DNA of 64,000 bases from Blumeriella jaapii (Eukaryota; Ascomycota; Leotiomycetes; Helotiales; Drepanopezizaceae). The translations under genes were made by a program, and so were the position numbers. This document shows, one piece after another, positions 11,201-21,530 of this stretch. Every line of letters starts with the position of its first letter. Position 1 is the stretch's first letter. The notes below the pieces were generated by a model. That model was given only the letters and a program-made list of their open reading frames with translations. It was not told the DNA's origin and did no database searches. The stretch is taken from NCBI GenBank assembly GCA_009599575.1, contig VWND01000095.1, forward strand, positions 620,001 through 684,000, read 5' to 3'.

Positions 11201-12591
11201 TCACTGTCGGAGTCATCCAATGGAGAGGCTTTTCTGTCATGTACCTTTGGTACCCGTACGCGGATAGGTCTTTGGGTAAACAAGGGCTTCTTGATAAGTT
11301 CCGCTTCCATTGTAATCTCCGGGGTTGGTTCCTCGATGGCTTTTCCTTTGCCTTTGTCTAGTCTAGTTGGTGGAGAAGATGGGATCGTCATGGCCTCTTC
11401 TGAAGTGGGCAGTTCTACTACTTCGTTGTCCCGAGATTCCGTGGTTCTTGGGCGGTTAGCCGGCGCACCCGACTTCTCGCCAGGGCCAGCAGGAGATGTA
11501 GGCGAACTGGGTGGCGTATCCTTGTGTTCATAATCCGAGTGTGGTGCAGCAGAGCTCGAGCTGGTAGGACGAGTAGGTTCAAGGTTCTCTCCCTTCGTAA
11601 TGCCTTGGTTGAACTTCGCGAAGAAATCGGCTTTCGTAAACTTCTTCTTCGTAGTGGCTTTATGCGCCAATTGCATGTTCCGGCTGAGCCGCTGGGTCTC
11701 TCTGTGCATTTCCTCCAGTGCCTTCTTGCTGGCTTTACGGGCTGGCCGTGACGATTGTGTAAGACGCCTGTCTCCTTCGCTGTCATCCAGGCCATCCCCC
11801 TCAGTCGCTTCTGCATTTCTCCTCCGCTCTTCGGCGTGTCTGGCTTTCTCCTTCGCAGCCTCTGCCTCTTTCGCAAGACGTTCCTGTCTCTTCTTTGCAA
11901 CGAGTGCATTGAACCGCGCACTTCCGGTAGCTGGCAAGTCGACGTCAGAGTCGGATCCGGCTGCTTGCGTATCAGATGTTACAGGCTTGGAGGGGGAGAC
12001 AAATAGGCCGGGCGACGCGGATCTTCGGGCAGGGCTCGACTTGGACGTATCGTCAATATGGGCGTTATCACGCGCGACGCGTAGTTTCCGTTTCCGCGAA
12101 ACGACGGGTACATCGCTTTCACTACTGGAGTGTGTTTCTTCGGCCTGTGCATTAGGTGTTGGCGATTTGCTCTTCGTGAGAAGCATGTTACTGACTCTCT
12201 CCCTCGCGTGTCTAGCACTTGGCTCGCGACCCTCATCGGTGCTATCACTGTTCGCTTGCATCCTGGCAGCCACTCGTCCCTTAGGTCGTACTATAACATC
12301 CTCCTCGTCTTCAGAGGCACTCTCGGAGGCCTTCTGCGTAGCTTTCTGCTGTAGTTCTTCGGATTTCGACTCAGTGGATGTACTGGCCTTTGGCGGCGAT
12401 AGTTTAGCCAGATTGGCCGCTATCCTCGCTCTCGCAGGACCAGCAGATATGCTTTCAGTGTCAGAATCATCGTCGAAAGCAGCCATTAATGCCTTGACCT
12501 TGGAAGTGGGCGTCAATGGAGCTGGCGAAGTCGCGTCAGACTCGCTCATCGGAGAGGAAGCTCTTGTGGAAGGCATTGCGGAGGTGTACAA
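8281..12591 (-). CDS. MRC1: DNA replication checkpoint mediator MRC1/claspin
   Basis: Replication-fork adaptor that passes the stalled-fork signal from the ATR-type kinase to the effector kinase and supports fork speed. Two exons, 12591-9380 and 9331-8281 (4263 nt, 1420 aa), joined by a 48-nt intron. The join gives LAAFFADRERASDEKQ and runs into GMLRRKRGADYDLSDSDDGG, the best conserved part of the MRC1-like domain (roughly residues 960-1200). The protein is long, acidic and Ser-rich, with basic coiled-coil stretches. A dense SQ/TQ cluster (about residues 790-900: TQD, SQL, SQP, TQG, TQI, SQSQ, TQMSQ) is the expected kinase target region. Start is ambiguous: the Met at 12576 (MPSTRASSP) is also plausible. 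Long plus-strand frames across this gene are antisense shadows. Confidence 0.95.
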
Positions 12592-13131
12592 TTGATTTCG
12601 AGATCCGATATCAATAGCCGACAGAGAATATCAAAAATGCCTGGGAGAATGATATGGGCGAAATTTGCATGTTGTGGAAAAGTTATATGTTGATCTGGAC
12701 TTGATCAAACCATGAGGCTGGATGGTAGATCACTCAACGCGAGATCGCGTCCGCGCCAACGCGACACGACGCGCTACAGCGCCAAGCTCTCGGCGTCTGC
12801 TCATTCCACTCCACCCCACTCCGCCCCGCTCCGTCACGCCCCGCCCCGCCCCGCCCCGACCTTGAACGTAAAGAAGTCTACGCCGAGTGCATATCATTCT
12901 TACAGTACAGTACCTCCCTCACTACACACGTGCTTCTTAAGTATTTCTTCTTCTCGCCTATCTTTTCTTTCTTATCGTTACAACTGTCTCTTGAATTACA
13001 CCTAGAGTCGCTGCCCCCGTTGATAGCATCAACGAGGCGAAACGATTTGTGCTCAAACCTATTGATCCTTCAAACAACAGACAGAGCGCTTTCATTTGCC
13101 TCTCTCGGGTCGACAGTCAAGTTCCGTCTTG
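12592..13131. promoter_or_regulatory. shared promoter region between MRC1 (-) and MOT1-type transporter (+)
   Basis: 540-bp divergent intergenic region. It holds an ACGCG cluster (12737-12773), a CCCCGCC-type GC-box run near 12835-12860, and CT-rich sequence leading to the transporter start. Confidence 0.6.
12737..12773. promoter_or_regulatory. cluster of four ACGCG (MCB-core) motifs upstream of MRC1
   Basis: ACGCG occurs at 12737-12741, 12759-12763 and 12769-12773, and its complement CGCGT at 12746-12750: four cores within 37 bp, about 150-180 bp upstream of the MRC1 start. ACGCG is the core of the MCB box bound by the G1/S factor MBF in yeasts. MRC1 is an S-phase gene, so the site is functionally plausible. 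No binding evidence is available here. Confidence 0.45.
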
Positions 13132-14576
13132 ATGGCTTTCTCGGATATCCGCCGCCTGCACGCCAATAATGCTTCTACGCTGCGAAGGTCTCCCTTATCC
13201 GAAATTTCCGGATCACTAGGAGACCTCGGAACTCTCCTCCCACTCATGATAGCTTTGGCTGTCAATGGCTCGATATCGCTTTCGACCACTTTGGTCTTCT
13301 CTGGACTGTGGAACATCGTCACAGGAGTGCTCTTCGGTATACCTCTTCCGGTCCAGCCGATGAAGGTAGTCTAGCTTTCCGACCATCGGGACTTGAGCTA
13401 AAGCAACCACTACAGGCAATAGCAGCGGTTGCGATCGCCAGGAAGTTCTCCGTAGAAGAAACCATCTCCGCAGGCTTCACCACTTCGGGTTTTGTCCTTC
13501 TCTTCAGCGTCACAGGCCTGCTGAGATGGTTCACTCGTGTCATTCCAACTCCTGTAGTCAAAGGCATTCAGGTGGGCGCAGGCCTCTCCCTCGTCTTATC
13601 GGCAGGCACTGGCCTCTTACAGCCACTCGGATGGACGACACCCAATGCGGAAGACAACCTCATCTGGGTACTCTTCGCATTCATTTCTCTCCTAGTCACG
13701 CAGAAATCACAAAAAGTGCCGTTTGCGCTTTTGAACTTCGTCTTGGGCTTGACTCTTTCACTTTTCATTGCTGGTGGTCGAAATCTCCCATTAGGTAGAT
13801 TCTGGCACCCGACAACTGTTGTGCCTTCTTGGACGGCTTTCAAAACCGGAGCTTTGGATGCCGGACTTGGACAAATCCCGCTAACCACCTTGAACTCCAT
13901 CATTGCCGTTACACACCTCTCCGCAGATCTCTTGCCTCACATTCCGACTCCTGGAGTTACGGAAGTCGGTGTAAGCGTGGCGCTCATGAACCTGATTGGC
14001 GGTTGGTTCGGTGCAATGCCCGTTTGCCACGGCTCAGGCGGTCTCGCCGCGCAGTATCGCTTCGGTGCACGAAGCGGGGCTAGCATAATTCTTCTCGGGA
14101 CGTTCAAGATCGTGCTAGGGCTTCTGTTTGGCGAAAGTCTTATAGGGCTTCTTCGTGAGTATCCGAAAGGTCTTTTGGGCATCATGGTTCTAGCAGCCGG
14201 GCTGGAACTCGCCAAGGTGGGAGAAAGCTTGAACAACGGCGCGAGGGATCTATGGGAAGCTTCGGATCCACCGGTGGGAGGCGAGCAATCTGATCAAGAG
14301 GGTTTGAAGCAGCAGCGGACGCTGTCGGATGAGGAGAGAAAGGAGAGATGGACGGTCATGCTCGTAACTGTCGGCTTCTTGCTTGCTTTTAAGAACGACG
14401 GCGTTGGGTTTATTGCTGGCATGCTGTGTCACTTTTCTCACCAGGCTTCGAAGGTCTGGGCGGAATGGCACAGCCGGAAGATGAGAATGGGTGATGGAAG
14501 TGACAGAGGTGCGAGGAGAACGAGGCAGGCTCCGACCGTGGAGGAAGAAGAAGAGCAGTTGTTGGTGGAAACCTGA
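13132..14576 (+). CDS. molybdate transporter, MOT1 type (sulfate-transporter-like superfamily)
   Basis: Predicted multi-pass membrane importer of molybdate, needed for molybdenum-cofactor enzymes such as nitrate reductase. Two exons, 13132-13365 and 13416-14576 (1395 nt, 464 aa), with a 50-nt GT-AG intron. The MOT1 signatures are visible: SGSLGDLGTLLPLMIALA near residue 25 and, across the splice junction, PVQPMKAIAAVAIA. Hydrophobic helices follow through residue about 330 (for example VCHGSGGLAAQYRFGARSG, then GLLGIMVLAAGLELA), and a final helix GFLLAFKNDGVGFIAGMLC precedes a basic/acidic tail with five consecutive Glu. The start at 13132 gives MAFSDIRRLHANN; the in-frame ATG at 13096 is less likely. 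It is divergent from MRC1. Confidence 0.9.
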
Positions 14577-15438
14577 ATGCGTGAGGCGCCCTGTCCACCG
14601 ATTACTCTGAGCAACCAGGAAGAACGATTGAACATGGGGTTTGACGCTACCACCGCATCATTTGCCAGACGAAATCGGCTTACTTCTTGGTAAAGTAGAT
14701 AGTGCATCCTTTACACGCGCCCTTAGTCGGAGGAAACCAATCGGCTAATGCATTCAATGCTGGGATCCCCTCCCCTTTACCTAAACTACAGTACCTTAAG
14801 GTGGCTGCCGCCTTTTGGCAAGTGGGTCCATTTAGTGTTTACTTCGCTTCTTCCCCGTTCGCTTACACGGGCATTCGAGCCAACCGCCATCCCGTTCTTC
14901 TTGGAGCTGAACGCATCTCAAGCTTCGTGTGCCAACCCGCCGTCGCCATCTGACCCCATCTGCTATTTCTGGCTGTATGGCGAGATCTCAAAACGTCACG
15001 AACGTACCAGCATACGATGGTAGATGAGGTGTGTGACTTGGTGAGCTCTATTCATTGTCCACTACCACAATTCCCAATCCACAAAACTACCAAATTTCTT
15101 GGTGGATTCGATACACAAGCAGGACATATAGGTACTGGCTGAGGCATTAACATGGCGAAATCATCTCACACATTTACATTGGATTCATTCCACTGACATC
15201 GCTCGTATTCTTGCCCTCGGCCAGACTTACTTATCAGCTACCCCGCCTAAAAAGTGGGGCTGAGCTGTACCACATCAACGTCCTTGGACTCTCCCTTCTC
15301 TCGCCCAAACCATCCTCTCTATCTCTCTCTCTCTGCCCGCAGCTTCAATGGGCCGCCTCAATTTCGCTCTTTGCTTCTCATTCTCTGCTCCTGCGCGGTC
15401 ATCTCTTCGCTCATTATCAACAGCCCGTTCCCGTCAAG
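14577..15438. other. intergenic between transporter and F-box gene
   Basis: No gene recognised. 15313-15340 is a pyrimidine-rich tract ending in GCCCGCAG, which could be a 5' UTR intron end for the downstream gene. Open frames 15211-15702 and 15254-15721 extend upstream of the likely start only because no stop occurs. Confidence 0.5.
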
Positions 15439-16833
15439 ATGGTCGTCTTCCTGGATCTCGAAGACGAAGCTGAGCCACCGGAACAGCTGCAGGGACATTG
15501 GCGGCATCATGATCGCGCGTACGCAGGCGCAATGCGGCGTTTGGACATCACTTCTCGCGATACCGACGGGCGTGACGAGCTACACATGGAAAGGGAGAAC
15601 CCAAATAAGAAGAAGGCGGTCACAGAGGCGTTGGCGTGCTATCCGTACGACCACCATCATTCCTGTCAGCGCTGTCGACATGAGATGGTCGCTAATCAGT
15701 AAAACCACATTGACAGGGTGATCATGGCACTGGCTTCTAGCATTGACCTCAACACCCTCGATGCTCTGTCTCTCACCTGTCGCCAGATCCGCGTCAACCT
15801 CCTGCAGTATCGCACTCACCTCCTGACCTCGACGCTGCACTGCGAGAACGAAGACGTGGAGCTTGATCCCGAGCACACATTTCGCTATCGAGCAAGGGCC
15901 GCGGACTGGTATTTCGTGGAAGGAGGGACCATCGGGTCTGGAGCTGGGAAGTTTGGGGATTGTGCTAGGGATATGGTAGGAGAGTGCCGGAGGTGCGCGA
16001 GGGTAGTTTGCAGGGTAAGCTCCTTTCTTCCTTTCCATGGTCCAAAGCAAGGGCGGAGGATCCATGTCTACGATACGTACGTGGGAGGCTAATAGGTGCT
16101 GCAGAACTGCACCATCAAGCCCCCCGCCCCCGTTCTGCTCCACCATCGGCACCGTCGCATCTGTAAACCATGCTCCAAAGCTCCGCTCTTCTCGCTTGTC
16201 GGCAGCATCTCTCCCCTCTCACAGGAAGTTTCTCCCAAGGTGGGTTCCTTCCGGCCTCCGGGCGCAGACACTCTCAAGCAGCAGACCTGCAACTGCCCTA
16301 GCGAGGGCGTCTGGCTCTGTCAGCCCTGCGGCCGCTCTCTCCGCAGCGCCGACAACGAGTACGAAGGCATCTGGAAATGGCGGACTCGCTACCTCCCCTC
16401 GCTCGGAGGCTTGGGCGTCGGCATCGGAGAAGGTGACCGCGGCGTCCCGTGTGGACGCGGTGGCGAGTGCGTCGCTGCCCGGGAAGTCGAGAGCGAAATT
16501 GACTGCGATGCCGAAGATGCTCGCGAGATCGACATCCACAGCCGCGCAGCTAGTCCGGCGTCGAGTCCAGGCAGCGTGCATAGCAGCGGGGGTGGCGGTG
16601 GCAGCAGCGGGCAGATGTTGGGTCCGGGCTACGCGCGCCACGAGATTGAAGGCATCGGTGGCGTCGTGAAGAGGAAGCTGGTGAGGATGGTGAAGGTCGG
16701 CGCGTGTGTGCCGGAGTGGGGCGACGAGAGAGAGGCGGGCTCGTTTCTGGTTCGGGAGAAAGAGGGCGTTGCGCGGAGTTGGTGCGGCTGGTGTTGGAGG
16801 GTCATTCCGGGCGTCAAGGATGTGATTGCGTAA
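15439..16833 (+). CDS. F-box-like, cysteine-rich zinc-binding protein
   Basis: Likely substrate-recognition subunit of an SCF ubiquitin ligase; the target is unknown. Three exons, 15439-15644, 15717-16014, 16105-16833 (1233 nt, 410 aa). It starts MVVFLDLEDEAEPPEQ. The F-box-like helix VIMALASSIDLNTLDALSLTCRQIR follows the first splice. The second splice joins ECRRCARVVCR to NCTIKPPAPVLLHHRH, making a run of Cys pairs (ECRRC, VVCRNC, ICKPC, CNC, CQPC) typical of a zinc-binding module. A conserved-looking block follows (YEGIWKWRTRYLPSLGGLG, then GVPCGRG and an acidic EIDCDAEDARE). The C-terminus is Gly/Ser-rich, then basic, with a last Cys-Trp segment. The donor of intron 1 (GTACGA) was chosen for frame; an alternative GT at 15665 breaks it. 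Confidence 0.75.
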
Positions 16834-18706
16834 ACGGAAGCATTCAAGCAACGCGGCGTGATGGAAGGGGAAGGGAGGAGGTCATTTCTTTTTTCTTCTT
16901 CTGGTATGCCTTTTTTATTTTCTTCCTTTGGTTTATATAATCCGGGTGGTGGATTAGTGGAGGGGACTTGGCGCACCAAGTTCCGAGAACGAAAACAAAA
17001 ATTACTTCTAGGGGTATCGTTGGTAGGAGTATTGGTAGGAGTCAGAAATTCCAAAGGAGATTCTCCGCATGATTCTCTGGGAGTACAACTCAACGACCCG
17101 ATATCCGATGTCGAATTTGATGCAGAACAGAGCTGACGCAGAATTCATCCCTCAAACGAAGTTGCAGAGGGAGAAAGGCAGATAGGATAGGTACGAGATA
17201 ATTATACCTACAGTAGGGGCAGAAACGGCTCGCTTCGCTAATTGTCTTGGCTTGTTGATGTGCCGTAATGTTGGCAGGCAGGCAGGTATCTAGGTTCCCT
17301 TGCTCGCTTTTTTGTGTGCCTGTTGAGAACGAGGCTGAGAATGATGGGACGGATAGACGCGATGTGGTGTAATGTGGTGGCTGGCACTCGATTATTGCCG
17401 ACTTCTCCTCTCCTAGGATAGGGGAGGGGTGGGATGGGATGGGGAAGTGAAGTGAGGTCGATGTCTCTGATATATACCAGGCTGGCAGGCTGGCAGGCTT
17501 GAGTCTGTAGGGGGTGGTGGGCGTGAGGTGGATGGAAGGGATAGTATGGGGAGGTGGTGGTTTGGAACATTGGAGAGGTGGAGGAAGTGGGGGGGTGTTG
17601 GTGATGGGGTGATAGGGTTGGGGAAGGGCGGGGAGTCTTGGTGGTGGGGACTGGTTTTGGCTTGGTTTTTACAGTGGCTGGTATGTAGGTAGGTAGTAAG
17701 GCCCGGTTGATACCTAGTCGCTGAGGTGTGATTAAATGGGTAATTTGAAAGGCTGTCCGTCTGTCTTGTTCGCGCAATTTCTCTCAACCGGTTGGGCGAT
17801 TCAGGGGAAGACGCGTGGCGTGCTTAATGAATATGCGGTTTGGGTATGATATCTGGTGTTTTACTTGTCCATTGAGTCAATACGTAGGAATTGAAACTTG
17901 CGTACCTACCTAGCATCAAGTTTCTGACTTGGAGAGGTACCGGATAGGTCACGAGGCACATCCTGTTAGAAGGGTGAAGTGGTGCTGGTAGTATGATGTC
18001 CTCAGGACAGAGAGGTGGACGCTGTTTAGGACGTTGAAGTCGATGATATTAAGCTTTACCTACTACAAAAGAGAGCTTTCTCCTTCCAATGAGAAGCTCT
18101 TGAAGAACAGACGAGCTAGCCCGTCCCGAGTTTGTGCTAACATCTGCATCTGTAAAAGCGCACATGAGAAGGTCTACACGTTTCCTTTGCGTTCTGCGGT
18201 TTCAAATCTGTCCATATTCCTCTCTGTAAAGCTGTATTTCCACAGGTGCTACGATGGGGATAGAAGTGAGAAAGCTCAAAGACGCGGGAGGATGATAGGT
18301 GGGGAGCCCGCTAGCTCTTTGTAGTTTAGCGTTTCTCGCTTCGCCGCGAACTCTTAGGAAGGTGCTACTAGTGCCAGCGACGTTGTATATAATTGAGGCT
18401 CCCTCACCTCAATCACCACCTCCGTCCACCCACTCGCTATTTTCCCTCCAACTTCTTCAACCCAGCAGAACCTTTCCTACCCAAACTTGCCCGCCTCAGC
18501 CGCCCTGAGGATTGCAACAGGGAACTGGGACTGCGCAATCCGAAAGTCGCGTCAACTTAGTCACCTACCAACCTTCGCACAAGGACGCGTGGTCAGATAC
18601 TCCTCGTCAGAGCTCTTTCAAGGATCAACAGAATCCGCCGAATACAAGTCAGAATATTACGGGGTCAAGCTTTCATTGACATCTAGGGATTTTAGTCCGC
18701 ATCAGA
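16834..18706. other. intergenic, low-complexity, no supported gene
   Basis: 1.9 kb rich in GGTGGGG/GGCAGG-type repeats (17430-17660), giving long antisense Pro/Ser/His frames that look like composition artefacts. A TATATAA box at 18386-18392 and CT/CA-rich sequence after it (18400-18500) may be the promoter and leader of the BTB gene. Confidence 0.55.
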
Positions 18707-20155
18707 ATGGGGTCCGTCTGGCCTGCAACTTGGCCTCCTGCGGCGGAGGAGCTGCACATCTTCGATCCTAAAGGGGATGTGCTGTTGGTTCTGTTGCGCC
18801 ATAGCATAGATTCTATGATGGACGAACTGGACTCCGAAGACGAGATGTCAATCGTCACAAATGGCGATGTAGAGGGGGAGAATGTTGAGGAGAATGGTGA
18901 GAGAAAAAACTTGACTTGCAAGGGCTCAAGAAGGATTTGGAACTGGATTGCGTCTCAGGCGTGAGTAACCCAGAAAGATCAGGTTCTGCCCATTCGACGG
19001 CTATCTCATGTCACCAGGCTAATCATCTATCATAATGTAACCTCTGGCTAACTATTAACCCAGGAGTGCATGGAATACAGGTACACGGATGACAATGAAA
19101 GTGACGGCATGTCACAAGCATCATCCCATCAGCCCTCAGTGCATACGAATGTTCATCTCCGAGTATCATCACGGCATTTGGCTCTTGCGTCTACAATCTT
19201 CTGCGGCATGTTAGATTCTGGGTGTAAAGAAGCCAGCATGCTACAAATGAACGGTTCCGTCGTTATCCCTTTACCGGAGGATGACCCCGATGCCCTGATT
19301 ATCCTGTTGGATATCATCCACGGAAAGACCCGAAGAGTACCGCATTATTTGGGCTTTGGTCAGCTGATAAAACTCGCGAGTCTCATAGACTACTATCAGA
19401 TCCTCGAGGCTGTCGATATGTGGTTCGATGTTTGGCTTTTCGATTTCGATTTCGAGATCGGCGATTCCTGTCAAGAACCCGGCAAATATGTTCATGGCAT
19501 CGCTATGAAGCACCTGTGGCTAAGCTGGGTGTTCCGGAAGTCCAATGAATTCTCTACAATAACACGTGCTCTACAACATTTGGGCGAAGTTGATGCAGAA
19601 TGGGAAGAAGTTTACGGAGTCGATTCAGAGCTGGAACAAGAAGAGGCTGACAAGCTGCCGATCCCGCAGACAATCTTAGGTAGGTATATGAAACCACCGT
19701 TGCTGAACTCTTTGCTTTGGGCACGTAATGACACGCGTATAGATGCTATTCAAAGTCGGCGCGACAAGGCAAAATCAGACGCCATTGGCGTCATCCACAA
19801 TCTCATCTCCCAGTATTCTGGCCCCGGCTTCATGTGCACCAACCGCCATTATTGCGAGGCTAAAAAAACAGCTTGCGATGCGACAGTCTTGGGCTCCCTT
19901 ATCAGAGGTGCTAGTCAGCTCCAGATATTGCCTGCTCGGAAGGAGTACGAAGGCTCTTTTTCTCGGCTTATAAAGGAGATCAAGGGCATAAAGATATTCA
20001 CCACTTGTAACCTGATCGAAGGGTACGCCAACGACAACGACATTCACCGAATCCAAGCCTCAATCGACGTCAAGTTGACTGAGATTTCGAACAACCTGAT
20101 TGGTCTGCAGCTAATAGACTTCATATCTTCTCACTCTTCAAGCGTTAGTATTTGA
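18707..20155 (+). CDS. BTB/POZ-domain protein, copy 1
   Basis: BTB domains mediate protein interaction, often as cullin-3 adaptors; the target here is unknown. Two exons, 18707-18960 and 19081-20155 (1329 nt, 442 aa), with a 120-nt intron. Acceptor ATACAG|GTACAC is the one that keeps frame; the earlier CCCAG site does not. The BTB core begins at ELHIFDPKGDVLLVL, is interrupted by an acidic insert (about residues 43-66), then continues VHLRVSSRHLALASTIFCGML and VVIPLPEDDPDALIILLDIIHG. The C-terminal half has a Cys-rich segment (FMCTNRHYCEAKKTACDA). Similar in layout to the BTB gene at 29353-30468 and to the fragment at 20819-21035. Confidence 0.8.
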
Positions 20156-20818
20156 TAGGCTTCACACATAGATATCCTCCGATGTGCTGTCCACAAGGTT
20201 GTTCTGCGTTGCCGTCCGGTGAATGCCATTTCTCGTCACATACGAAACCCCGCTATGTAGTTAGTCAAACCACTAAAAGGGAAATTGTAGTAATAAATAA
20301 AAATCAATAGTAGAAAGGATTCATCTCCTGCTCTAAAAACCAGAGTGAAATAAGAGACAAGGGGGCTCTTGTCGGCTGATCGACTTGCGCTAGTCTGTCA
20401 TAGTTCAACATCGTACCCTCCAACTCGCTTTTTCCCCAGACAACCATGTCGCCTTCGACAACATTTCCATTTTCGAAACCCTCCGCTTCCGAAAGTTCTC
20501 TGCCTTTGACGACCGGGCACCTTCGACACTTCTGGCAATTTCCTCGGCTCGACTGTGCGCCCAAGATCGAAACCTGGCTACATCTTCCTCCTCGCATAAC
20601 GGCAGGCAATTGGCCCTCATCTTGACCGACGCCGGAGCACATTGCGTGTCTTTGACCCAAATGAAAATATCCTTTTCATCTTGTCTCGCCCTTGCACACA
20701 ATGAGATGGATCAAGAAAAGGACAAGATCTTCCTGACACACCTACTTTATATCTCCCAGAACATGCTGAGTTGAGCGGCTTCTTGCCTGCGCCGGATCTT
20801 GCACCGAGGGCCGAGAAC
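20156..20818. other. intergenic between BTB copy 1 and BTB fragment
   Basis: No convincing exon on either strand; minus frames at 20304-20701 lack family features. Confidence 0.5.
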
Positions 20819-21035
20819 GTTCAGACGGCTTGCATGACTATTCATGGGCGCATGTCTCCTCACAACCTGGCCCTAGTAACCTCCACATTCCGCTCAATGC
20901 TCGGTCCGAAACGGAGGAGGGAGCTATTCTTGCTAGCCAGGGCCTGGTGGGCAGACTCCTACCAGGCGACAGCAGCGCGGGCTCTTGGCTAGCTCTTGTC
21001 AGGCTTGCTATCCTAGTTGACCTTGTACTGTAGGT
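20819..21035 (+). pseudogene. BTB-domain gene fragment, frameshifted and internally deleted
   Basis: Frame 1 (from 20819) reads VQTACMTIHGRMSPHNLALV then TSTFRSMLGP, matching VHLRVSSRHLALAS and IFCGML of copy 1. The match then moves to a second frame (about 20906-21032): EEGAILASQGLV, RLLPGDSSA, then LVRLAILVDLVL before a stop. Compared with copy 1, about 25 residues are missing between the LPxDD and LIKLASLID-like blocks. No N-terminal FDPxGD exon or C-terminal half is recognisable. It looks like a decayed tandem duplicate. Confidence 0.65.
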
Positions 21036-21275
21036 TGCAAAGCTCAACTCCGCTATTTGACAGTGCCTTCTACGTCGCCTACTATATCTCCCACATATTG
21101 CTGGACTTACAAATGCTAGATTTTCGCCCCCATTCGTTTCGGGCTGCATGAGGGAGCCGAGATTCGGGGCCACGGTTGAATGCGCAATGCAACAGTTCTT
21201 CCCATTACATCGGGTCCTCATGAAGTCGTGTCCTACGGGGCATGTCGTCTCGGCCGTTACCCACCCGAGCTCGAT

Positions 21276-21317
<42 letters not shown>
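21276..21317 (+). repeat. 42-nt uninterrupted poly-G tract
   Basis: Positions 21276-21317 are all G. It lies about 215 bp downstream of the PRP24 stop codon (on the C-rich strand in PRP24's sense). Other long C runs are at 2940-2953 (14) and 36023-36039 (17). Confidence 0.95.
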
Positions 21318-21530
21318 CGGTGGAAGCTGAAAGCTTAACTTCACTTGATAGCCGCTTGCAGCATCAACAGATCAACACCCAGAAACCCGAAACTTCACCT
21401 AACTAGAAAAGAAACGACACACTCACTTCGTTTCGTCTCCTAAATCCGAGAAAAGCGAGCGAAGAGCAAAATGTGATTCAAATCCAAAGCTTGCAAGTAA
21501 AACAATTTTGATTGTTAATACAATTAGTGA

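Noticed and set aside
8899..12595. Long plus-strand frames (up to 331 codons) across MRC1
   Set aside because: They lie opposite a well-supported gene, have Ser/Leu/Phe-rich low-complexity composition typical of the antisense of Glu/Asp/Lys/Ser-rich coding sequence, and no domain.
17238..17777. 179-codon minus frame rich in Pro/Thr/His
   Set aside because: Produced by GGTGGGG-type repeats; no conserved segment or splice-supported extension.
18961..19063. Shorter intron for BTB copy 1 ending at the CCCAG acceptor (19063)
   Set aside because: It shifts exon 2 into a frame with early stops; the ATACAG acceptor at 19080 keeps the BTB frame.
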